Shown here: positions 43,309 through 52,613 of the stretch, piece by piece
Layout: the number at the start of each line of letters is the position of its first letter
How positions within the stretch are numbered: position 1 is the stretch's first letter
Origin: Pseudomonas sp. St316
GTDB lineage: Bacteria; Pseudomonadota; Gammaproteobacteria; Pseudomonadales; Pseudomonadaceae
Direction: 5' to 3'
Length of the DNA stretch: 64,000 nucleotides
Assembly: GCF_018325905.1 (NCBI RefSeq)
Contig: NZ_AP021901.1
Span: 2,108,001-2,172,000, forward strand
Notes under the pieces: generated by a model
The model's input: the letters and a program-made list of their open reading frames with translations, nothing else
What the model was told of the DNA's origin: nothing
Databases searched by the model: none
Translations under genes and position numbers: made by a program

Positions 43309-43932
43309 ATGACTGACTACCGCGGACTGATCCTCGAAGACACCCGCGAAGGCGCCACCGACGGTGCTATCGCGCAGCTGGAAGCCAGCCTGGGTGCTCG
43401 ACTGCCGGACGACTATCGCCAGTTCCTCAAGACCTGCAACGGCGCCTACGTGGAATACGACGTGCTGGCCACGCTCGCCAATGGTGATGAGGAATTGCTC
43501 AGTTTCTCGCTATACGGGCTGGATCCGGACCAAGAATATGAATCCAACCCCTTCGAGCTGGAGCAACTGCGGGCGCAACCCGGGTTCCCTGCAACGGGAT
43601 TGTTGCCGATCGGTCGCGACGGTGGCGCGAGTATCTTGCTGCTGGACCTGCGGGAAGGGCGCCAGGACGTGGCGGCGATGGTGGCGGGCTTGCCCGCTTG
43701 GACTGGCCGCCGCCAGCAGGGCGATGAGTACGTGGTGCTGGCGGATTCTTTCAATGGTTATCTGGACTCGCTGCATCTATCGCAAGAGCGGATCGAGGAG
43801 CATATCAATCACTTCATGATCAGCCCTGAGAGTATTGCGGCGACGTTGGAGTGGTTGGATAAGGGGAGTCCGGGGTGGCGGGATAGATACCGGGATTTGT
43901 GGAATGCGAGGGTTTTGGATCGGTTGATCTGA
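43309..43932 (+). CDS. SMI1/KNR4-family protein
   Basis: The 207-residue protein has the SMI1/KNR4 fold: IAQLEASLGARLPDDYRQFL and the following KTCNG segment are diagnostic. In bacteria this family often provides immunity against polymorphic toxins, but no toxin is adjacent. The start at 43309 is chosen because the family begins just before YRGLILED; an upstream ATG at 43264 adds 15 unrelated residues. Confidence 0.85.
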   Translation: MTDYRGLILEDTREGATDGAIAQLEASLGARLPDDYRQFLKTCNGAYVEYDVLATLANGDEELLSFSLYGLDPDQEYESNPFELEQLRAQPGFPATGLLPIGRDGGASILLLDLREGRQDVAAMVAGLPAWTGRRQQGDEYVVLADSFNGYLDSLHLSQERIEEHINHFMISPESIAATLEWLDKGSPGWRDRYRDLWNARVLDRLI

Positions 43933-43967
43933 AGGCTGAACCCCTATTTCCCGACTGACGCCAGTCC

Positions 43968-44654
43968 TCAGTCGAGGCGGTCGATGGCGCGTGCAAGATT
44001 GGCGCGTGCCTGCTGCTCGAATGCGTCGAAGTACGCTGGTGTCGTATAGAGCCGCCCGCGCGCCAGGAAGCCTTCAAGGACCTGGCGCCGCTTTTGGCGG
44101 TACAAAGGCAGCGGCACAAACTGATACTCGCAGCGAATTTGTTGGTCGTATTCCTCGAACCGTTCGAACGACGCTCCAAGGATCGCCAGATCCGTGTCCA
44201 CCAACACCGCTTCGTCTGCCGACGCCGGGGCGCCGTCGTGTCGCGTCACCATGATCAGGTCGTAAAGCCTGCGTCGCGTTTCATCGCCCAGGCCGCTATC
44301 GCGTGCCACCTCGTCCAACCATTGCGCGCTGCGCAGCTCGTTGTCGCTGCGAAGAGGGTCGTAGATCGCATCATGGAACCATAGCGCGAGGTCGACTTCG
44401 GCAGGGGCCTGGCAGGCCGCGTTGACGAATCGGCGCACTTGAAGGCATTCCTTCAGGTGCTGGAGGTTGTGGTAGGCGCGGTGCGGCTCGCAGTAGTGTC
44501 GAATGAGGTCTTCGTACGTCTCTGGTGACGCGCATCCGACGCCAAACTCCGCCCAGACGCGAGCCCAGGCGGCGAAACCCGTGTCATCAGCCACGTCCAG
44601 GTCGCCGGGCGTGTTGGCCGGGAATAGACCGTTCTCTTCTGGCGAACCCGTCAT
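43968..44654 (-). CDS. HD-domain predicted phosphohydrolase
   Basis: The 228-residue protein has metal-ligand His residues in YHNLQHLKECLQ, an HD pair in ALWFHDAIYDPL and further acidic residues in VLVDTDLAILG. It belongs to the HD-type phosphohydrolase group often mis-annotated as NMDA receptor-like. A nucleotide or similar phosphoester is the probable substrate. It lies 21 bases downstream of an SH3-type secreted protein gene on the same strand and may be co-transcribed. Confidence 0.85.
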   Translation of the reverse strand: MTGSPEENGLFPANTPGDLDVADDTGFAAWARVWAEFGVGCASPETYEDLIRHYCEPHRAYHNLQHLKECLQVRRFVNAACQAPAEVDLALWFHDAIYDPLRSDNELRSAQWLDEVARDSGLGDETRRRLYDLIMVTRHDGAPASADEAVLVDTDLAILGASFERFEEYDQQIRCEYQFVPLPLYRQKRRQVLEGFLARGRLYTTPAYFDAFEQQARANLARAIDRLD

Positions 44655-44675
44655 TGTTTTTCCTTCCCCTTTGGA

Positions 44676-45065
44676 TTATTGGGTATCAGCCGCCGGCGCA
44701 TCGTCGGCACCTTCCGGCGGCGCTCCGTAAGGTACGCCAATCTCGACCCGATCAGCCTTTACCCAACCGGTATAGTCGTCGCCGCTCTTGGCGATGAAGT
44801 TCACTTCCAACCATGATTCGTCTTCAAGGCTGGAGTAAACGGTGAGGGAGTCACCGGGTATGACGAAAATTTTCTTATTGGCACAGGCTTCGTCCGGCGC
44901 TTCGTGGAAATGCAGGCGCCCGGTGCCAATGACCTTGCCTTGCACCGACGGATGAAACTCAGGCACTGTTCCAGAGAGCTTTTCCGCCAGGGCAGAACAG
45001 TTAACAGCCGCCTGGCTCAGGCTGCTGAAAAGGCACAGGCACAACACGCTTGAACGCAGATACAT
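44676..45065 (-). CDS. Secreted SH3-like domain protein
   Basis: The 129-residue protein has a signal peptide (MYLRSSVLCLCLFSSLSQAA) and a bacterial SH3-like domain with FVIPGDSLTVYSSLEDESWL and YTGWVKADRV. Periplasmic SH3 domains often bind cell-wall peptides. The tail is acidic and Ala/Asp-rich. It is upstream of the HD-domain gene. Function not assigned. Confidence 0.75.
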   Translation of the reverse strand: MYLRSSVLCLCLFSSLSQAAVNCSALAEKLSGTVPEFHPSVQGKVIGTGRLHFHEAPDEACANKKIFVIPGDSLTVYSSLEDESWLEVNFIAKSGDDYTGWVKADRVEIGVPYGAPPEGADDAPAADTQ

Positions 45066-45186
45066 CGTGGCGAATCCGTTTGGGGTAGGGGCGTAGGATA
45101 GTTAAGTCAGAAATTATTGGGAACGAAACATGGAAAAAGCGGCTGGAAAAAGTGCGGAAAGGGAGTGCCCATCTGCCAATACCCCG

Positions 45187-46647
45187 CTATCCAAACCATC
45201 CACTCAGCAACGCTGCGCCCAATGCGACTAACGCGGTATTGAGACAGACCAGCGTGAAGCCGAACCTTACCAGTTCGCCTTCCTCCTTGGCCTGGGTCTT
45301 GGCAAGTCCCAGGATCAGCATGACAACCGACAGAGAGCCCAGCGCTGCATGTCCTGCCGAGCTGTTCTGGACGGCAGCCAACAACAGGCGAGAGGATTCC
45401 GGCAACATCGCGATGGCCGGCATGAAGATCGCATTGCCGCCAACATTCGACCCGGTCATGTAGCCTGACAGCGCGCCAAACAGGGCCACCAGCGACGTCG
45501 CGGCGGTGGGCGACAGGCCTGCCAGCATTTGCATCAAACCCGCGAGGAAGCCGGCCTTCACCATCATCTGCGACATCGCGAGGAAGAAGAAAATGGTCAA
45601 CAGTGGTCGCTTCGCCCGCGCCACCAGCGCAGCAGGCATGCTTATGTCGAGTGCTGTCTGGCGTTGTGTGTGGCGTGTGTGAAACCCTAGCCCGATCAAC
45701 ACCAGAACCAGTGCCAGGCCTGGTGAGGCGAGTGGCTTCCAGGTGACTTGGGCGCCCTGTACAACCCAGTGATCCTGCCAAGCGGTGATCGCCCACACCG
45801 TCTTCAACGCGACAATGCAAACAATCAGCACCAGATACGGCCAGGCCTGACGCGGCCATTGCACCGCACCGCGCTCGCTATCGTTGCTGCGCAGGCGCCA
45901 CAGCCCAACAGAGAGTATCGCTGCGGCCGTCACCAGGCCCGCGGCAACGCCGGCCACTTCCGGCCCCAGCCACCGACTGGCACTGTAAAGCACGCCCACA
46001 AACAGCAGCCAGAAAGCGCCCAGCGCCCTCCATTCCCGCGAGTCACGAACGCCTGCAAGAGAGAGTGCGATTGCGCCAAGTGCCAAGAAAACCGGTGCGC
46101 TGGTCAGTGCCGACGTCGATGCCAGCGCGGGTGCGTCCAGGTGAACCAACGAAGCACCAATGACCGATGCCAGGCCCAGCGTTCCCCAAGGCATGATTGC
46201 CATGCCGGTCAGTGCTATTCGTAGCGCGACCCGACGTTCGAAGAGACTGAGAAGCAGGGGCACCGTGGCGATCAACGACACGCCGAAGCCGGTCATCGCT
46301 TCGAGCAACGGTGCCAGTCCAAGAACGATGAACACGACTTGATCGCCGCGTCCAAGCCCCAGTGACCGCACCCATTGGCTAAGCGCCAGGTTGACCCCCA
46401 TGCGCTCGATAAAAATCACGAAGACCAGGCCTGGAACGATCACGAAAGCCGTACTTGCAAACAGCACAGCCGTATCTTGAGCAGCGGCCACCATGCTGCC
46501 CAGGCGCCACGCGTCGGCAGCGCCGGCGAGCCAGAGCACCAAGACTAATGCAGTGCCTGCAATGGCGGCGTGCATGGGTGGCCGGCGCAGCCCGACGAGC
46601 ATGGCTGTAACCAACAGGACAGGGGAAAGATGGAACAGTGCGAGCAT
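45187..46647 (-). CDS. L-lactate permease (LctP)-family transporter
   Basis: The 486-residue protein has about 13 hydrophobic helices and LctP-family motifs MTGFGVSLIATVPLL and GYMTGSNVGGNAIF. LctP proteins import lactate or glycolate with protons; this one is shorter than the usual 550-residue LctP and may take another hydroxy acid. The ATG at 46647 is preferred over 46704, since family members begin near MLALFHLSPVLL. It is divergent from an Lrp/AsnC regulator, which probably controls it. Confidence 0.85.
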   Translation of the reverse strand: MLALFHLSPVLLVTAMLVGLRRPPMHAAIAGTALVLVLWLAGAADAWRLGSMVAAAQDTAVLFASTAFVIVPGLVFVIFIERMGVNLALSQWVRSLGLGRGDQVVFIVLGLAPLLEAMTGFGVSLIATVPLLLSLFERRVALRIALTGMAIMPWGTLGLASVIGASLVHLDAPALASTSALTSAPVFLALGAIALSLAGVRDSREWRALGAFWLLFVGVLYSASRWLGPEVAGVAAGLVTAAAILSVGLWRLRSNDSERGAVQWPRQAWPYLVLIVCIVALKTVWAITAWQDHWVVQGAQVTWKPLASPGLALVLVLIGLGFHTRHTQRQTALDISMPAALVARAKRPLLTIFFFLAMSQMMVKAGFLAGLMQMLAGLSPTAATSLVALFGALSGYMTGSNVGGNAIFMPAIAMLPESSRLLLAAVQNSSAGHAALGSLSVVMLILGLAKTQAKEEGELVRFGFTLVCLNTALVALGAALLSGWFG

Positions 46648-46779
46648 GCCAATAATATCCTGTGTGTGTTCCCGACTAAGGCTGCGTACGCAGACTGCTG
46701 GCAAGATAATATTTCTCTTGGCTAGATAAAGGGGTGCGGTTTTCTGTTAGTTTTCGAGAAAATTTCTCACAGGCTTACC

Positions 46780-47283
46780 ATGGCAAAAAACGACGCTGCA
46801 CTTGAATCGTTGGACAAATTCGACCGTGCCATCCTGGACCTCGTCCAGCGCGACAACACGATGCCGCTGCGCCTCATGGCCGAGCAGGTCAATCTTTCCA
46901 CGGCCGCCGTTCAGCGCCGTATCAAGCGGATGGAAGCGGGGGGCGTCATCACGGGCAACGTAGCCATCGTGGATCCCACCGCCGTAGGGCGGCCGATCAC
47001 GATCATTGTCGAGGTGATGGCAGAGCGCACGAGCATCGAGGCACTGGAGGCGATGAAGGCACACTTCGCGGTGCCCGAAGTTCAGCAGTGCTACTACGTC
47101 ACCGGCGAAGTGGATTTCGTCCTGGTGCTAACCGTTGCCAGCATGAACGAATACCAGGCGTTGGCGCGGCGATTGTTTGCCGAAAATTCCAACGTGACCT
47201 GGTTCAAGACAATCGTGGCGCTGGACCGTGTGAAAGTCGGGCTTGATGTGCCGAGCGTGCCGGTGGGAAAAGAGATGGAATAG
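46780..47283 (+). CDS. Lrp/AsnC-family regulator
   Basis: The 167-residue protein has an AsnC-type HTH (FDRAILDLVQRDNTMPLRLM, then STAAVQRRIKRMEAGGVITG) and a C-terminal ligand-binding RAM domain (CYYVTGEVDFVLVLTVASMN). It lies 132 bases from the divergent permease gene, whose promoter it probably regulates. Lrp-type effectors are usually amino acids or related carboxylates. Confidence 0.92.
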   Translation: MAKNDAALESLDKFDRAILDLVQRDNTMPLRLMAEQVNLSTAAVQRRIKRMEAGGVITGNVAIVDPTAVGRPITIIVEVMAERTSIEALEAMKAHFAVPEVQQCYYVTGEVDFVLVLTVASMNEYQALARRLFAENSNVTWFKTIVALDRVKVGLDVPSVPVGKEME

Positions 47284-47364
47284 GGGATTACTTTTACTTC
47301 CATAAAACAAATCCGACCGGGTAGGGCACGTGACTTTGACAGACGCTCAGGTAGGGCGAAGCGC

Positions 47365-47934
47365 TTACCCATGCTCCGCTGCCAACATCGACCTGAACTG
47401 AGCAATGATCTCTGAAGATAACCCGGCACCTTCGAACACTGCGCAGGTGAAGCTAACGGGTGCAGTGCCTGGAGCAGTGATGACGCTGTCCGCAGCCACT
47501 GCTACTGGGCTGCTTCGATAAAACTCATTTCCTTCATAACCCACGGCATTGTTTTGCAAGAAGTCGGCGCTGTTCGAGGTATGAGGAACCGTGTCGAGAA
47601 GCCCGGCCCTGGCAAGTGCCAGCGTTCCCCCGCAGATACCGGCAATGGTCGCGCCACGTGATCGACTCGCCTGAAGAAAATCGCGAATATCGGGCGCTTC
47701 TGCACGTTCCCAGGCCATTCCACCAATAACGACGACAACGTCCGGTTTCCACCCCAGGCATTCTTGCAAACTGCTATCAACCGTTACGGCCAATCCACCC
47801 TGTGAACGGAACGGCCCCGTAGCAGGAGCGAAAAACCGGACGTCGATCCCGTAAAAAGGGGACGCAGTTCCAGCGATGAAAGCATATTCCCAGTCCGCAA
47901 AACCGGGGGTCAGTATCAAACCCACGCGTGCCAT
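47365..47934 (-). CDS. DJ-1/PfpI-family protein
   Basis: The 189-residue protein has the DJ-1/PfpI fold, with VGLILTPGFADWEYAFIAG at the N-terminus, VVVVIGGMAWERAEAPDIRD and the nucleophile Cys in ATIAGICGGTLALARAG. The family contains peptidases, chaperones, glyoxalases and amidases. No other gene of a clear pathway is adjacent. Stand-alone unit. Confidence 0.87.
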   Translation of the reverse strand: MARVGLILTPGFADWEYAFIAGTASPFYGIDVRFFAPATGPFRSQGGLAVTVDSSLQECLGWKPDVVVVIGGMAWERAEAPDIRDFLQASRSRGATIAGICGGTLALARAGLLDTVPHTSNSADFLQNNAVGYEGNEFYRSSPVAVAADSVITAPGTAPVSFTCAVFEGAGLSSEIIAQFRSMLAAEHG

Positions 47935-48083
47935 CAGTCAGAATCCTCCATGAATGCCAAATGACTGCCACGGCATTTTCGTTAAGCCGCAGCAAGTCAG
48001 TACCACTCGTTACAAACTGTCTTTTTTGGCAGCAGGTGATTGCGCCAGAAACTCCGCGATCAGCGATGCAACCTGCTCCTGAA

Positions 48084-49064
48084 TCACCCCCGATCACGGC
48101 CGCCATCCCCGTCTCGACAAATAATGCCATCCCCCGGGACGTCCTCTTCGAGCATCCCCTGCGCACCAGGTTTACACATCGACATGAAGCTGAAATGGCT
48201 TGCGTCTTTGATCTCGACGTAACGGCTTGTCGCGGGTGAAAGTCGCTTGGCCAGGTTGGCAGACTCCAACTCAGCAGGAAGCTCTCGCGACGGTACGCCA
48301 GCAGCGATCACCAGGGTGGGGACAGGCAGCGCGGCCAAGCTTTGATCGGTCATGCCCCGTGAAAGGCCCAGGTCCAATGTCACCACCGCAGTAACGCGTT
48401 TATCGCGCCAATCGGCGGCCAGTTCGGTCTTTGCTTGCGAGGTGCTGGCGGGGTTCATCTGCTGGTAAACGGTGCAGCTGGCTAGCTGCGAGTGGCTTTT
48501 ACAGTCTTGGGCAAAGCGCTCTGGATCGAAGCGAGCGCCGGCGATCTCCAGGGCGGTCCAGCCGCCGAGTGAATGGCCCACGGCTGCAATTCGGCCATTG
48601 GCGACCCGGCCAAACTTTTCAGGTTGGGTCGTGACCGCATCAATGGCTCGACGCAGGTCAACAGGCCGCTGCCATAACTGCGCTGCTGCTTGGGGGCTGC
48701 GGTCATGGGTGGTGCTGCCGGGGTGGTTGATGGCAGCGACGATGTAACCCTTGCGGGCCAGCGCGCTGGCAAGCCAGATCTGATTGCTCCAATTGCCCCG
48801 GTAGCCGTGGGAGAGCACCACCAATGGATGTTCACCAGCAGTGGGCGGCGCGTTACGCACGGCAGACGCGCCGACAAACACCGCATTGTCGGCGATCAGT
48901 TCTGCGGTTGCGGTGGTTGCGCCGGGGTACCAGACAACCATCTCCAGTGCGCGGCCATTGTGCGGATCCGGCAGGGTGGAAGATTGGAAACCGACGGGGT
49001 TTTCGTCAGCCAATGCGGTGGTCGTCAGGCAGGCCAACAACAGGGTGCCGAAAGCTGTTCTCAA
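48084..49064 (-). CDS. Secreted alpha/beta-hydrolase, C-terminus frameshifted
   Basis: From TTG 49064 (AAGGAAG upstream) the protein has 326 residues with a signal peptide (TLRTAFGTLLLACLTTTALA). It is a dienelactone-hydrolase or acetylhydrolase-like enzyme with nucleophile Ser in GHSLGG and His in DASHFSF. The frame ends at TGA 48084 after DRG. In another frame the sequence continues protein-like (VIQEQVASLIAEFLAQS and onward) to a stop at 48010. One extra base in the run of five C at 48087-48091 would join them, so the last 25 residues are probably lost by frameshift or sequencing error. Confidence 0.8.
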   Translation of the reverse strand: MRTAFGTLLLACLTTTALADENPVGFQSSTLPDPHNGRALEMVVWYPGATTATAELIADNAVFVGASAVRNAPPTAGEHPLVVLSHGYRGNWSNQIWLASALARKGYIVAAINHPGSTTHDRSPQAAAQLWQRPVDLRRAIDAVTTQPEKFGRVANGRIAAVGHSLGGWTALEIAGARFDPERFAQDCKSHSQLASCTVYQQMNPASTSQAKTELAADWRDKRVTAVVTLDLGLSRGMTDQSLAALPVPTLVIAAGVPSRELPAELESANLAKRLSPATSRYVEIKDASHFSFMSMCKPGAQGMLEEDVPGDGIICRDGDGGRDRG

Positions 49065-49163
49065 TGTCGTTTCTTCCTTGATTAGACGAAGGGGTTGTCG
49101 ATAAGCACGGGCATTAAAGCCCAGATTCGAATCGCTGCGCATCACTTTCATCAACCCGGGAAA

Positions 49164-49841
49164 CTAGTTCCCGAAAGCAAACTCCGACGGTGCGAATCGG
49201 TCGCGGGTGTCCATACGAATATTGCGCAGCGCCATGGTTTGCAGGTGTGAGGCGTAGAGCGATTCCGAGAAATAGCTGATCAGGATGGAGCGGCGGCGTG
49301 TGCCGATCACGTTCAGGCTGCCCGCGTGCACCAGATCGACATCGAACACCAGGATGTCACCGGCGCCGCCTGAAAGCTGTACGCAACGTGACTCGTCAGT
49401 GAAGTCGAAGGGTGGGGCGTCCGGCTCGGGGCGGTGGCTGCCGGGGACGATCCGTGTCGCGCCGTTTTCGGGGCCGTAATCGTCGAAGAAGGCCAGGGCG
49501 ATGGCGATGTCGCCTGGCCGTTGGGCTGATAAATCGCGATGCAGTTGTTGGTGGCCGCCATCGGCCAGGGGCTCGCGGCCTTCCACTTGGGAGAGGAAGA
49601 ACCGTTCGCCGATCAATTCACCGGCCACCGCCAGTAACTGGGGTAGACGGCACACGGTCTGAATTTTTGAATCGTCATCCAACATCGAATGGCGCCAGTC
49701 CATGCCACGGGGCACTGGCCATTGATCCGACGGCCGCACACCCGCATCGAACACGGCGCGCAGGTCAGCCAGCCACTCGGTCGGGATCGCTTGACGGAGC
49801 AGGGCGTAGCCGTCTCGATGGAGTTGTTTGCGGTTAGCCAT
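49164..49841 (-). CDS. Phytanoyl-CoA dioxygenase (PhyH)-like oxygenase
   Basis: The 225-residue protein has an Fe(II)/2-oxoglutarate dioxygenase fold: HRD in HQQLHRDLSAQ gives the first His and Asp, VHAGSLN the second His, and an Arg after it (RRRSILISYF) can bind 2-oxoglutarate. The N-terminus MANRKQLHRDGYALLRQAIP is typical. The gene stands alone. A longer frame upstream is a fusion with a REP and a gene fragment and is rejected. Substrate unknown. Confidence 0.88.
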   Translation of the reverse strand: MANRKQLHRDGYALLRQAIPTEWLADLRAVFDAGVRPSDQWPVPRGMDWRHSMLDDDSKIQTVCRLPQLLAVAGELIGERFFLSQVEGREPLADGGHQQLHRDLSAQRPGDIAIALAFFDDYGPENGATRIVPGSHRPEPDAPPFDFTDESRCVQLSGGAGDILVFDVDLVHAGSLNVIGTRRRSILISYFSESLYASHLQTMALRNIRMDTRDRFAPSEFAFGN

Positions 49842-49933
49842 GGTTTTTTTCGACTTCCTTGTTCGGACCTTTGGAAGGCTAGTATGCAAACCAAAGTGGG
49901 ACCACCAGTCCCTACAACGCAGTTTCAAGCGGG

Positions 49934-50079
49934 AGCAAGCTCCCTCGCCGCAGGTTGTCGGTTGGCAGGCTTGTAGCGTGGAGCCAGCCGGTGCCGCATC
50001 TGATCTTCGCGCAATCACATCCATCACGTCGCACCCATCACGCAGCGGGATGCAGCAGCGTTGTGCCAGATCTTGAAGG
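49934..50079 (-). pseudogene. Truncated copy of the 42549 gene with its REP arm
   Basis: This segment matches 42511-42655: the REP arm GCGGGAGCAAGCTCCCTCGC, a short linker with GGTTGTCG and TTGGCAGGCTT, and the 3' part of the 92-residue gene (LQDLAQRCCIPLRDGCDVMD). The match ends at about 50079 and the N-terminal part is absent. The 428-base gap 49842-50269 otherwise holds the PhyH promoter and the kinase promoter. Confidence 0.75.
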
Positions 50080-50269
50080 TAACGACATGTAGGAAATTTC
50101 TGTAGCCTTACCGCCATTATCTGCCCGTTACCCCCATTTGCCCCCCCGACGCATCCCACAATCCAATCGCGCATTCCCACCCGGCGCGGGATAATACGGG
50201 CCTGCTTGGGGTCACAGTCACAAGCTTTTCCCCCTCGTTGGTATTGGCGGATCAGAAGGATCGAACGCT

Positions 50270-52459
50270 ATGACAGATTGGCTCCAGAGCTATGGAGATA
50301 TGGCTGAACGGGTTCGCCGCCATCCTTGGGAGGACACGCCGCTCGGTCCGCCTGCGCAGTGGCCTGATGTATTGAAGACCACCGTGGCGCTGAGCCTCGC
50401 CTCGCATTTTCCCCAGGCCATCGTATGGGGGCCGGACCTGATCACGCTGTACAACGATGCGTTCCTGCCGATCCTTGGCAACAAGCCTGAGGCGCTGGGC
50501 CGGCGGTTCGATGAGGTGTGGCAGGAGGTCTGGAGCGATATCGAGCCGATTGCGCGTGCTGCCTTCGATGGGCAAGCGACTTATATAGAGAACTTTCCCT
50601 TGATCATCGAGCGTGGCGGCGGTCCTGAGCAGGCTTATTTCACGTTCTGCTACAGCCCCATTCGTGACCAGTTCGGCAAGGTCGTGGGTATGCTGGATAC
50701 GGTTACCGAGACCACTTCCACGGTGTTCATGACCCAGCGGCTGGCGGTGCTCGATGCCATCGGCAATGCCGTGGCGAACGCCACCGACCCGCAGAGCATC
50801 ATGGCAGCCACCTCACGGATCCTGGCGGCGCATTTGAACCTGTCCAATTGTGCCTACGCGGACATGGATGAGGACGAAGACGGCTTCACCATTCGTGGTG
50901 ATTGGGCCAGGGTGGGTTCGCCCCATATCCTTGGGCATTATCGACTGGCTGATTTTGGCCGACTGGCGGTCGCTAACCTGCGGGCCGGCAAGCCGCTGGT
51001 GATCAACGATAACCTCAAGGAACTGGAGCCGGAGGAAGCGGCGACGTTCCAGGCCATTGGCATCGCGGCCACCATCTGCGTGCCGTTGATCAAGGGCGGG
51101 CGACTGACCGCGCTGATGGCGATCCACGATAAAACCCCGCGCGCCTGGTCATCCAACGACTTGGCGCTGCTGATGGAAGTCACCGAGCGATCCTGGGCCC
51201 ACATCGAGCGCGCCCGTGCCGACGCTGCCGTGCGCGAAGGCCTGGCGGCCCTTGCCGAATTGAACGCGACGCTGGAAGAGCGGGTCGAGGAGCGCACCAC
51301 GCGTTTGAAACAGACCGAAGCGGCGCTGCGCCAATCGCAAAAGCTCGAAGCCATCGGCCAGCTCACCGGCGGCGTGGCCCATGACTTCAACAACCTGTTG
51401 ACCATCATTCGTTCTTCGGTCGACTTCCTGCGCATGCCCAGCCTGTCCGAGGAGCGCCGGCAACGCTACATGACGGCGGTGTCCGAAACCGTGGAGCGCG
51501 CCTCCAAGTTGACCAGCCAGTTGCTCGCGTTTGCCCGGCGCCAGCCGTTGAAGCCGCAAGTCATCGATGTGGGCAAGCAAGTGCAGAGCCTGGGGGACAT
51601 GCTGCAAACCGTTACCGGGGCCCGGATCCAGGTCCACGTCGAGTTGTGCGATCGGTCTTGTTACATCCGGGCGGATCTGAGCCAGTTCGAGACGGCGCTG
51701 ATCAACATGGCCCTCAATGCCCGGGATGCCATGAATGGCCAGGGCACGTTGTGGCTTCGGCTCAGTTGTGGCGCTGGCATGCCGCCGATCCGTGGTCATG
51801 CCGGGGCGGAGCAGTCCTTTGCTGCCATTGCCCTGGCGGACACCGGTACCGGTATTGACTCGCCGGTGCTCGAGCATATCTTCGAACCCTTCTTTACCAC
51901 CAAGGAAGTGGGCAAGGGCACGGGGCTGGGCTTGTCCCAGGTGTTTGGCTTTGCCAAGCAGTCTGGCGGCAACGTCGATGTTTCGACCGTGGTGGGCGAG
52001 GGCACGGTGTTCACCTTGTACCTGCCGGAAGTGGCGCCCGAGAAGAACCATGAGCCTGTCCGGGAAGAGCACACGCATCTGCTGCCGGAAAAGGGCAAGC
52101 GTCGGGTGCTGATCGTGGAAGACAACCTGGAGGTGGGGCGTTTTGCCAACCAGATCCTCCAGGACCTGGGCTACGAAACCGCCTGGGCGACCAACGCCGA
52201 GCAAGCGCTGGAAATGGTCGGCCCGGATGCGATGGCATTCGACGCGATATTTTCTGACGTGGTGATGCCGGGTATCAGCGGTATTGCCTTGGCCCGGGAG
52301 CTGCGCCAGCGTCGCCCGGATCTGCCTGTGGTGCTCACTTCCGGTTACAGCGAAGAGTTGGCCCACAGTGGTCATGAGGGCTTTGAGTTCTTGTCCAAAC
52401 CCTATTCGGCCGATCAGGTTTCCCGGGTTTTAAACCGGACGATACTGGGGGCTGAATGA
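50270..52459 (+). CDS. Hybrid histidine kinase, PAS-GAF-HisKA-HATPase-receiver
   Basis: The 729-residue soluble kinase has a PAS-like region (about residues 30-145), a GAF domain (about 155-315), a coiled coil (about 320-350), a HisKA domain with phospho-acceptor His371 in GGVAHDFNNLL, an ATPase domain (NMALNARDAMNG, DTGTGI, GKGTGLGLSQVFG) and a C-terminal receiver with Asp663 in AIFSDVVMPGISG. No membrane segment is present, so the signal is cytosolic. No separate response regulator gene is adjacent; output may go through phosphotransfer. Confidence 0.93.
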   Translation: MTDWLQSYGDMAERVRRHPWEDTPLGPPAQWPDVLKTTVALSLASHFPQAIVWGPDLITLYNDAFLPILGNKPEALGRRFDEVWQEVWSDIEPIARAAFDGQATYIENFPLIIERGGGPEQAYFTFCYSPIRDQFGKVVGMLDTVTETTSTVFMTQRLAVLDAIGNAVANATDPQSIMAATSRILAAHLNLSNCAYADMDEDEDGFTIRGDWARVGSPHILGHYRLADFGRLAVANLRAGKPLVINDNLKELEPEEAATFQAIGIAATICVPLIKGGRLTALMAIHDKTPRAWSSNDLALLMEVTERSWAHIERARADAAVREGLAALAELNATLEERVEERTTRLKQTEAALRQSQKLEAIGQLTGGVAHDFNNLLTIIRSSVDFLRMPSLSEERRQRYMTAVSETVERASKLTSQLLAFARRQPLKPQVIDVGKQVQSLGDMLQTVTGARIQVHVELCDRSCYIRADLSQFETALINMALNARDAMNGQGTLWLRLSCGAGMPPIRGHAGAEQSFAAIALADTGTGIDSPVLEHIFEPFFTTKEVGKGTGLGLSQVFGFAKQSGGNVDVSTVVGEGTVFTLYLPEVAPEKNHEPVREEHTHLLPEKGKRRVLIVEDNLEVGRFANQILQDLGYETAWATNAEQALEMVGPDAMAFDAIFSDVVMPGISGIALARELRQRRPDLPVVLTSGYSEELAHSGHEGFEFLSKPYSADQVSRVLNRTILGAE

Positions 52460-52613
52460 GTGTTTCCTTTTTGAAACAGTGAGTTCCATTCGTCGGCCAG
52501 GGGCTTTGTTGAATCAACAGTCTGTTGATGACCGGCTAGTCTCATTGTCGTGAAGGTCGATATTGTCAGGCAACCGGATGTTGCCGGTATGGGCCTCGAT
52601 GAAGGGGAAAGAC

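Noticed and set aside
45107..45859. Additional minus-strand frame overlapping the end of the LctP-family gene
   Set aside because: It is a shifted-frame shadow of the transporter gene with no membrane pattern of its own.
49164..50180. Extended PhyH gene with about 110 more N-terminal residues
   Set aside because: The extension translates a REP element and a fragment of another gene; family members begin at the ATG at 49841.
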